Source of the DNA: a virus
Length of the DNA: 21,190 nt
IMG/VR virus record: IMGVR_UViG_3300034073_001656
Location: 1 to 21,190 of that record
Reading direction: 5' to 3' (one strand)
Made by a program: the position numbers and the translations under genes. Below, piece after piece: positions 14,726 to 21,190 of the stretch (position 1 is the first letter of the stretch; each line of letters begins with the position of its first letter). The notes below the pieces were generated by a model, which had not been told where the DNA came from, did no database searches, and saw nothing but the letters and a program-made list of their open reading frames with translations.

Positions 14726-17700
14726 TATGCGCAAGCGATAATACGTAGATCTTTAATGCGTGGAACTTCAGAACTATTCTTAGATTTCATAACAAGTTTC
14801 ACTTGGACCGCATCAAATGATTCGATGTTATCTTTGGAATAAGAAACATCAAAGAATTGATTGCTTCCATTTGTAGCATTAATAATAGGAGCATCTGGAT
14901 CTAGTTTAGTGTATGTTAATGTATCAAACGATGATGTAGATCCAACTACAGCAGTTTTATACCACACCTCAACAGTAGCATCTGAAGGTAGATTTACTGC
15001 GAATCTAATCTTTAAGAAGTTAGAAGCATTTGCAAAATTGATCTTCTTAGTTACATATTTACTGTATGTTGAAGAATCAAAAGATGCAATTTCATCAACA
15101 AAACGCTCTTTCTGTGTAATTGTGACATTACCAGTGACTGCTGCTGGTGCTTCAGAGAATGTTATAGAAGATCCATCAGCAGCGATATCTGTGATAAGTC
15201 TAGTGCTTTCTCCAGAAGATGCACCAGCAATAATCATATACTTTCCAATGCTAGCAGATAAGAATGCTTCTTTTGTAGCAGTATCAGAAGTAGTAATAGT
15301 ATTACCAGAAATGCTAATATTAGCTGAATTAGAAACGATGACATTACTATCTAATGCCACTACGTTCATATTAACTTCTGATGGGTCATTAACTTTGTTT
15401 GTGAATACAATCGCACTGGTTCTATGTGTGTCGATAATAGGAGACAATGCATCATTAGTTGTGGACATTGTCACGTTCATTGTTAATGATTTATTACCAG
15501 CTAGAGAATTAGTCTCATTAATTTCAGAAGCAATCATTCTTGGTGCTTCAAAGAAATTATTTTCATTCGCAAGAACAGGAGTAAATGAAGATTCCTGAAC
15601 ATATGCATTTTGAGTAGTTGAATCTACAGACTTACCAGTAGTTGTTTTCAATCCAAAGTTAATTACAGTATCAGAGAATCTCTGAACTTGAACAGATGGT
15701 TGAATACCGTCAATCTGAATATTTCTAGTTGCTCTAACAGAAGAACCACCAACATAACCAGAAGCATTAGCATTAGTAGAAACTGTAATAACGTAACTGT
15801 CTAGATCTACATCGCTAATGATATGAGTTGTATTAAACTCAGAACTTGGAATATTATTGATAGTTCCAGAAACTCCACTTATAGTAACTCTAGAACCTGA
15901 AGGCATTCCATGTTCTTTCTGCCAAACTCTAACCTTATTAGTGCCAGATCTAGTTTCAAATGGATCCTGGAATAGAGTTTGTTGAGGAACAACGTCGTTA
16001 ACATATTCTATGTTTCCAACAACACCAGTCTCAAATCTTGCACGATATAGAGTGAATTTTAGATCTTGAGTTTGGTCTGCAGTCCATGTAGAAGCGTTTT
16101 GTGACTTAAACAGAGAACCAAGATATGGCTGCTCAGAAATTGTTCTAGCAGTTCCTGGCATCTGATCACCGATCTGAGAGATCCAAACTTTATAGTTATT
16201 TGAATCAGATGCTAGAACGATACAGTACTCAGTGTTCTCTTCAACATATACTGGAGATGGGAAAACAAAAGAAGTTGGTGTATCATACTTCGCTACAGTT
16301 GTTCCATCTAGGTTTACTGTATTTGTTGAGATATTAACTTGCTCTGGATTTAACTTAATGCGAGAGAATGGTAGAACACGTTTTCCTGGATAACCATTTA
16401 CCATTTCTCTAATTTCTAGAGTTACAGGAATAGCTGAATCTTTTGTTGCAAAGAAAATATCAACTTTTGATAGGAAACATCCACCACGTTGCTCGATTAA
16501 GAATGACTGTGCTAGTGGATCCCACCAACCAGTATCAGAAACTACTCTGTCTGTAGTTTGAGTGATAACTCTATTCTCAACAACACGCTCTTCAACAATC
16601 TCTGCGTTTCTAACAGCATTAACTGTTTGTTGTCTAGTTTCAAGAACACCTTCAGCGCGATAGTTTGCACGACCACGAGAAGTAAATTCTCCATCTGCAG
16701 TAGCAGCATCGATTAATTTAAATTCTCTAGTTCCACAACGGAAACGTACAGCGTCAGTATTTGGAATATTAAACAGTAGTTGAATGTCACCATTAAAGTT
16801 TGATACAAGGTTAGCACCAGTAGTACCAGAAGCAATAGTAGAAACAGTACCTGTTGCAGCAGAAACAGAACCAGTAATAGTTTCAGTTGGACTAAATGTT
16901 CCAATAACATTTAAAACATACAACGCATATGTTTCAGTATCTGGATTATATTCTTTTCCAACAAGAACACCAGTTGCTCCAGATGTAGAACCAGTAATGA
17001 TGTCACCACGATTTAAACAAACTTGTGTATCACCATTTACTCTTCTGGCTGCTGCTGAAGCCAAACCACCTACGTTAGTTTCAGTGTCAAACGCACTATG
17101 TTGTGCATATTTCAACGCAGAAGTAGCACCTGTTGGAGTATAAACAATTTTAGTGGCTGGTGTGCAATAGCTGGTTATAGCGATATCGTCGAAATATGGA
17201 TAGAATCTTGTATTTGGTTTTAGTCCACGTACCTGAACTAAGACATTACGACTACGGATATATGGAATAGCTGCAGTTGATAAAACTCGATCATTGACAA
17301 TCTGTCTATCGATTTTTGCAACAACAGTAGACTTAACGCCAGTTCTTTGCTGCCCTAATTCTACAGCAGTAGTTTCTGCAGTTATTTGACGAGCATTACC
17401 CCAAGATGTGATACCAAAACGCTGCTGAACTTCTGCTTGAGATAAACGAACATCACCAAACCCAGAAGCCCAGTTACTACCAAATGTATAAACAACACGA
17501 CCAGTGTTAACAGGTGCACCAGACCACTGAGTTTGCCAAGCATTCCAAACAGTTCCAAGAACACCAGCCTGTTCAGCCATGTTCTTAATAGATTCAAAAT
17601 TACCTTCTACGTTATTAACAATGTCTGGACGACGATCGATTTCAAACCAATCATCAGAAGATGGGTTTAGTTTAACATCACCTAAGAAAGTGAAAACTGC

Positions 17701-20700
17701 AAATGGATTGATGTTTTCTAATCTAGAAGCATATGGTTGTTCGATTAATTTAACATCTTCTACAACTGGAAGAGTTATAACATCGCCATATAATTTGTAG
17801 TTAGATCCTGCGCGTTGAGTGTTATTAGAATTTTTCTCTAACAGATTGATATTCTGCATAGCATAGAATGGTCTTAACTCTGCAGCTTCCATGTCGATAG
17901 AGCAAATATAATCTGGAGAATTTGTATCACCAGTATTATGACCTTGGAAATTATCTACAATAAATCCATTCTTAAATCTAGTATCACCATTAGAGTCGAT
18001 AACATCTAATGATTCTGTTTGCTGTTCTAATAGCGATAGAGAAGTATAATATTCTAGATTGTCAATACGCTTTTCTAACTTACCAATATCGCGCATTGTA
18101 TAACGTTTATTGTCTAGTCTATTAACTTGAACATTATTGCTTAGAGTGCCAAATGTATATGGCTCTAATGTTAGATTATACAACACAAGACCAAGTTCTG
18201 GATCTTGTGGTTCACCAGGATTTAGAGATGGGACACCATCAATAGAGAAGAAATTGCCAGAAAAGTCCATAGCAATTTTAACTTTTCTTGGGAGATAGTA
18301 TGTGAAGTCTGCGCTTACATCTATACCTCTCTTTGGAACTAATGAGACAGAAGCACCTGTTCCTGAGAAAGTTGTGCCAGCATCATCAATTCTTGGTCTA
18401 AAGTCGATGCAATCTCTTAACGATACATTTTGGAAATATGGAATAGCCTTGTAATCAATATTTGCAGGATATGAGTTTACTGTAAAATAATCGCCAGTAG
18501 AATGAGTGAAGTAATCAAACGTAATTTCAATAGGTGCTTCTGGTGGAGCAAAAGAATTCTTTAAGATCAATCTTGATTGATCATAGTGAGTATCTCTTTG
18601 TCCATTATCGAAATCATATCGATCGCTAATATCAATAGAATATGTAGCACCTGGAGACGCAAATGTTCCAGATTTCATTTTGACAGAAACTATTCTGTAT
18701 GCATCAGCTTTACCAAGCAATAGAGTTGAAGATTGTGCAGTTGCTTTAGATGTAAATGCAACAGTTGCTGAAGAAACTAAGGTCTTTGTTTTCTCTGTTA
18801 AAACAGAACCACTCTTATTAACTGCAGCAATAACTTTAACTGCTCTGCCGTTTAATGCTGTTGATACGTTAATAACGCAACCAGAACCAGATGGAACGAC
18901 GCTAGATGGATTAATGATTGCACCACCACTAGTTACATCATAATCAATAACAACATAATTGTCAGTTTCTGCTGCAGAAGCAAATGTTCCAGAAGCAGTA
19001 GAAATAGAAATTTGTCCAGATGTCACGCTACCTGTGAATGTTTCATATACAGTGTAGATAGTATCATTTGTTAAAAGAGAAGAACGAACGTCTTTAATTG
19101 CATAGTATGGTAACTGAAATACCAGTGGTGTGTTTTGTGGCTCTAGAATATCTGTAGAAATTCTATCAATAGTAACACCACTAAGATTAACAGCAGTATC
19201 TATAGTAATATTAGTTTGAGAAACAATACTCTCTACACGTCTGATGCTACCACCAATAGAAATATAATCACCAACAATCAAATCTGTTTCAAACGATGTG
19301 CCAGATCCAATAATTGTTGTTGAGGAAGAAGGTGTTGCAATGCTTCCAGAGAAAACAGAACCAACTAATCTTGTATTGACAGGAGAAATATCTGCAGTAA
19401 AGTTGATATTTGCATCGCCTCTACTAAAATAAACAGATTTAACTTTTCTGTTAAAGTCAAAGTTATTATTTAATTTAATATCAAATAAACCAAGTTTGTA
19501 AATTGATGCTTGAGTACCGATTGTTCCATTGTGCCACTCTAAAAATCTAACTCTCGCTGTTCCGATAACAGTAGAACTTGTTGGAGCAACGCCAACAGAT
19601 GATGTGACTTTGTCGTATAAAGTGACTTCAGAGAATGTGTCTACTGGAGGAAGACCATTAATGTTTGTGATAAGAACATAGTTTCCTGCAGTAGTTGGAA
19701 TAATTCCATTATCAACTTGAACGTAATCTCTTGCCTTTTCTACCTCAAGATATTCAGTAGCAATTTTTTCAAGTTCAAAACCCTGAATGTATGCTTTTCC
19801 TGGCTCTAATCCAACAGCTAGTTTTGCTTCTGCTGCTTGTTGAGTAGCTAAGTTATCGCTATTGTCTGGAAAATAGATACCACGATTGTAATATGGAGTT
19901 AAATTATATTCCCACTGAATTCCAGTATTACCTGGACCATCATACACTGAACCAGCAGTATGTGTTGGAGGCGTGCTTGAAGAAGATGTTCCAGAATTTT
20001 TCGCGACGTATGTATTACTAGAGTTAGTGACTACATCTCCGATTAGATAAACTCTACCTGATGTCCATGCACCACGATTATTATTTCTGTACTCGCGAAC
20101 ATCAATCTCAAATGGTTTAACTGTATAGTTACCAGACTCATCATATGTTCTTCTTGCTAATGTTTGCTCAAGAATAGAGTATTCTGTTCTTCTAGTTTCT
20201 TTTTGTACTTTACCTGAACTAATTCTTACAAGTTCAATAAAATCAGTATCATTAGTATCTGTTAATGATAACTTACTTAAAACAGCCTCGATGTAATAGC
20301 GATGTGCGCCTGGAGCTGCAAAGTTAAATGTATTTTGAGCGTTATCGAATAGAGAAGAATCGTCTTCTGGCGTGATAATCTTTTCAGTAGCAGTTAAACC
20401 AATTCTATAAGATGGTGTGTTAGAATATTTGTCAAGAACAATACTTTGCTCTTCGACTAAAACAAAATGTTCTTTTAGATAAAACACACCTTCAGTGATT
20501 GTAGCGATAGATCCAGCACCACAAGGAGATGATGAAAGTGCTTGGATGTTTGCAATAGAAGAGTCATCTACTACACGGAGAACAGCAGAAGCTGAGTATT
20601 GCTTAGTTATACTATTATCGCCAGAGTTAACATAACGAACAAATAATGTTGGAGCATCAGAGCCTTCTGCTTTAGAATAGAAAATTACTTTTGCTCTTAG

Positions 20701-21024
20701 ACCTTCTGTTGTATCATCTGGAGCATCAGTAATAATTTTTCCAACATAAGATTCAAGAATAGTATCAGCTAGTACAGAGTTATATGTACTTTCTAATTTA
20801 ATGTATGCAATTTTTGTATCAACAGAGATTTGTCCTGGAATAATCATTGCACCTTCTTTGAAGATGTGATCACCAAAACGAGAAATCTGATTTTGCAGAA
20901 TAGTCTGCATCTGTGTTAGTTCTCTAGCCTGAACAGCATAGCCAGGACGATATAAAATTCTGTAGAATTTCTTAGACTCAGAAAAATCGTCGTAATATGG
21001 TTCAGTGTTAAAGTTAATTGCCAT
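14725..21024 (-). CDS. Giant DUF4815 baseplate/fibre protein (2,099 aa)
   Basis: The N-terminus (MAINFNTEPYYDDFSESKKF, YRILYRPGYAVQARELTQMQ, then FGDHIFKEGAMIIPGQISVD) is the DUF4815 signature of a virion protein found after gp8 in marine T4-like phages, in the place of T4 gp9/gp10. Residues 317-373 are a carbohydrate-binding-like insert; 560-615 a small beta unit (IIGSGTSFETDLIVGDYISI); 958-1060 contain MRDIGKLEKRIDNLEYYTSL; 1340-1397 the ITG-SGAT module; 1498-1665 a conserved domain (GWWDPLAQSFLIEQRGGCFL to LKFTLYRARF); 1690-1765 a HGMPSGSRVTISGV unit; 1905-1970 another small beta unit. No catalytic motif is seen. The role is probably baseplate periphery and fibre attachment; the exact T4 counterpart is uncertain. 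The gene begins 23 bases after the gp8-like stop with a weak AAAGAG ribosome binding site. Confidence 0.88.
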   Translation of the reverse strand: MAINFNTEPYYDDFSESKKFYRILYRPGYAVQARELTQMQTILQNQISRFGDHIFKEGAMIIPGQISVDTKIAYIKLESTYNSVLADTILESYVGKIITDAPDDTTEGLRAKVIFYSKAEGSDAPTLFVRYVNSGDNSITKQYSASAVLRVVDDSSIANIQALSSSPCGAGSIATITEGVFYLKEHFVLVEEQSIVLDKYSNTPSYRIGLTATEKIITPEDDSSLFDNAQNTFNFAAPGAHRYYIEAVLSKLSLTDTNDTDFIELVRISSGKVQKETRRTEYSILEQTLARRTYDESGNYTVKPFEIDVREYRNNNRGAWTSGRVYLIGDVVTNSSNTYVAKNSGTSSSSTPPTHTAGSVYDGPGNTGIQWEYNLTPYYNRGIYFPDNSDNLATQQAAEAKLAVGLEPGKAYIQGFELEKIATEYLEVEKARDYVQVDNGIIPTTAGNYVLITNINGLPPVDTFSEVTLYDKVTSSVGVAPTSSTVIGTARVRFLEWHNGTIGTQASIYKLGLFDIKLNNNFDFNRKVKSVYFSRGDANINFTADISPVNTRLVGSVFSGSIATPSSSTTIIGSGTSFETDLIVGDYISIGGSIRRVESIVSQTNITIDTAVNLSGVTIDRISTDILEPQNTPLVFQLPYYAIKDVRSSLLTNDTIYTVYETFTGSVTSGQISISTASGTFASAAETDNYVVIDYDVTSGGAIINPSSVVPSGSGCVINVSTALNGRAVKVIAAVNKSGSVLTEKTKTLVSSATVAFTSKATAQSSTLLLGKADAYRIVSVKMKSGTFASPGATYSIDISDRYDFDNGQRDTHYDQSRLILKNSFAPPEAPIEITFDYFTHSTGDYFTVNSYPANIDYKAIPYFQNVSLRDCIDFRPRIDDAGTTFSGTGASVSLVPKRGIDVSADFTYYLPRKVKIAMDFSGNFFSIDGVPSLNPGEPQDPELGLVLYNLTLEPYTFGTLSNNVQVNRLDNKRYTMRDIGKLEKRIDNLEYYTSLSLLEQQTESLDVIDSNGDTRFKNGFIVDNFQGHNTGDTNSPDYICSIDMEAAELRPFYAMQNINLLEKNSNNTQRAGSNYKLYGDVITLPVVEDVKLIEQPYASRLENINPFAVFTFLGDVKLNPSSDDWFEIDRRPDIVNNVEGNFESIKNMAEQAGVLGTVWNAWQTQWSGAPVNTGRVVYTFGSNWASGFGDVRLSQAEVQQRFGITSWGNARQITAETTAVELGQQRTGVKSTVVAKIDRQIVNDRVLSTAAIPYIRSRNVLVQVRGLKPNTRFYPYFDDIAITSYCTPATKIVYTPTGATSALKYAQHSAFDTETNVGGLASAAARRVNGDTQVCLNRGDIITGSTSGATGVLVGKEYNPDTETYALYVLNVIGTFSPTETITGSVSAATGTVSTIASGTTGANLVSNFNGDIQLLFNIPNTDAVRFRCGTREFKLIDAATADGEFTSRGRANYRAEGVLETRQQTVNAVRNAEIVEERVVENRVITQTTDRVVSDTGWWDPLAQSFLIEQRGGCFLSKVDIFFATKDSAIPVTLEIREMVNGYPGKRVLPFSRIKLNPEQVNISTNTVNLDGTTVAKYDTPTSFVFPSPVYVEENTEYCIVLASDSNNYKVWISQIGDQMPGTARTISEQPYLGSLFKSQNASTWTADQTQDLKFTLYRARFETGVVGNIEYVNDVVPQQTLFQDPFETRSGTNKVRVWQKEHGMPSGSRVTISGVSGTINNIPSSEFNTTHIISDVDLDSYVITVSTNANASGYVGGSSVRATRNIQIDGIQPSVQVQRFSDTVINFGLKTTTGKSVDSTTQNAYVQESSFTPVLANENNFFEAPRMIASEINETNSLAGNKSLTMNVTMSTTNDALSPIIDTHRTSAIVFTNKVNDPSEVNMNVVALDSNVIVSNSANISISGNTITTSDTATKEAFLSASIGKYMIIAGASSGESTRLITDIAADGSSITFSEAPAAVTGNVTITQKERFVDEIASFDSSTYSKYVTKKINFANASNFLKIRFAVNLPSDATVEVWYKTAVVGSTSSFDTLTYTKLDPDAPIINATNGSNQFFDVSYSKDNIESFDAVQVKLVMKSKNSSEVPRIKDLRIIACA
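16834..17007 (-). other. 'ITG-SGAT' beta module within the DUF4815 protein
   Basis: Residues 1340-1397. Its motif order is G-D-I-I-T-G-S-T-S-G-A-T, a variable stretch, V-L-N-V-I-G-T-F-x-x-x-E-T-I-T-G, S-A-A-T-G-T-V-S-T-I. It matches the insertion in gp13 in order and spacing. Edges are estimated. Confidence 0.6.
19906..20076 (-). other. Carbohydrate-binding-like insert in the DUF4815 protein
   Basis: Residues 317-373: R-G-A-W-T-S-G-R-V-Y-L-I-G-D-V-V, then N-T-Y-V-A-K-N-S-G, T-P-P-T-H, and G-I-Q-W-E-Y. The pattern 'W..g..Y..GD.V...g..Y.a....g......P........W' is that of chitin-binding CBM5/12-type domains and their phage relatives. Conserved aromatics are W320, Y326, Y339, W371 and Y373. Sugar binding is inferred, not shown. 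Confidence 0.55.
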
Positions 21025-21047
21025 TGTTTTTTCTCTTTACTCTTAAC

Positions 21048-21190
21048 TTAGAATTTTATAACAGTTCTTAATGTGACAGTTTCTGCGCCCGAAGGAGTGA
21101 AACCGCCTTTATTATCGATAAACATCATCTGACCAGAATATTTATCTACGTTTGGATAACCTACTGTCGCCACTGTGAATGATTGTAAAT
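21048..21190 (-). CDS. 8: gp8-like baseplate wedge protein, C-terminal end
   Basis: The last 46 residues of a gene entering from the right edge, ending at TAA 21050-21048. The visible sequence includes VATVGYPNVDKYSGQMMFID and ends ETVTLRTVIKF. T4 gp8 ends with the same layout ('RHSGEMIYMENRPP' ... 'EEINILFTF'): a S-G-x-M-x-x-x-x-N segment about 20 residues before a hydrophobic strand that ends in Phe. gp8 is a dimeric part of the baseplate wedge, bound to gp7 and gp10. Position before the DUF4815 gene agrees with the T4 order 8-9-10. Only the tail end is present, so the call rests on a short match and gene order. Confidence 0.68.
   Translation of the reverse strand, partial: LQSFTVATVGYPNVDKYSGQMMFIDNKGGFTPSGAETVTLRTVIKF

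Noticed and set aside
14726-14734. A TTG start three codons before the ATG of the 76-aa gene.
   Set aside because: The ATG forms a TAATG overlap with the upstream stop, as at three other junctions here, and family members as I recall them begin MNNFLK-like.
1-21190. tRNA genes, CRISPR arrays, insertion sequences, integrase or attachment sites.
   Set aside because: None seen by reading both strands; nearly all of the window is packed structural coding sequence, with the only gap near 100 bases explained by a terminator and promoter.

Overview
The window is part of the late structural region of a T4-superfamily myovirus. Base composition is AT-rich and every gene I accept lies on the minus strand, so transcription runs from high to low coordinates. 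Proteins at both ends resemble T4 neck and baseplate proteins. At the right edge is the C-terminal end of a gp8-like baseplate wedge protein. At the left edge are a gp13-like neck protein and the start of a gp14-like neck protein. The sequence style (DUF4815 baseplate/fibre protein, many low-complexity Ser/Thr/Gly fibre proteins, small 'VYFSHGTRNEQ' neck protein) is that of marine exo-T-even phages such as cyanophages or pelagiphages. No host gene, metabolic gene or tRNA is visible, so the host cannot be fixed from this window.

Layout in the direction of transcription: gp8 end (21190-21048); a 2,099-residue DUF4815 protein (21024-14725); a 76-residue coiled-coil protein; a fibre protein (403 aa); a probable fibre-assembly factor (149 aa); a short fibre with a C-terminal S74 self-cleaving chaperone (238 aa); a 93-aa fibre-like protein; a 320-aa protein with a possible jelly-roll tip; three tandem glycine-rich adhesin paralogues (230, 239, 245 aa); an 85-aa tail-fibre-assembly-like protein; then a transcription boundary with terminator and late promoter (8301-8249); a 111-aa BppU-like protein, an 86-aa protein and a 797-aa fibre; a hairpin terminator (5207-5188); an 82-aa protein, a 697-aa fibre and a 540-aa fibre; then gp13 and gp14.

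Three exact T4-type late promoter boxes (TATAAATA, minus strand) lie 30 to 35 bases before start codons at 12066, 11752 and 8219. Together with two hairpin terminators they divide the region into separately expressed cassettes. Many other neighbours overlap as TAATG, which suggests translational coupling. The proteins share docking domains and repeat modules, so the region reads as an expanded, modular adhesin island occupying the place held by genes 9-12 and wac in T4. The most interesting points are the three glycine-rich adhesins with near-identical ends and different middles, the late promoter placed inside an inverted repeat that could hide a ribosome binding site, and small beta modules inserted into gp13 and the DUF4815 protein.
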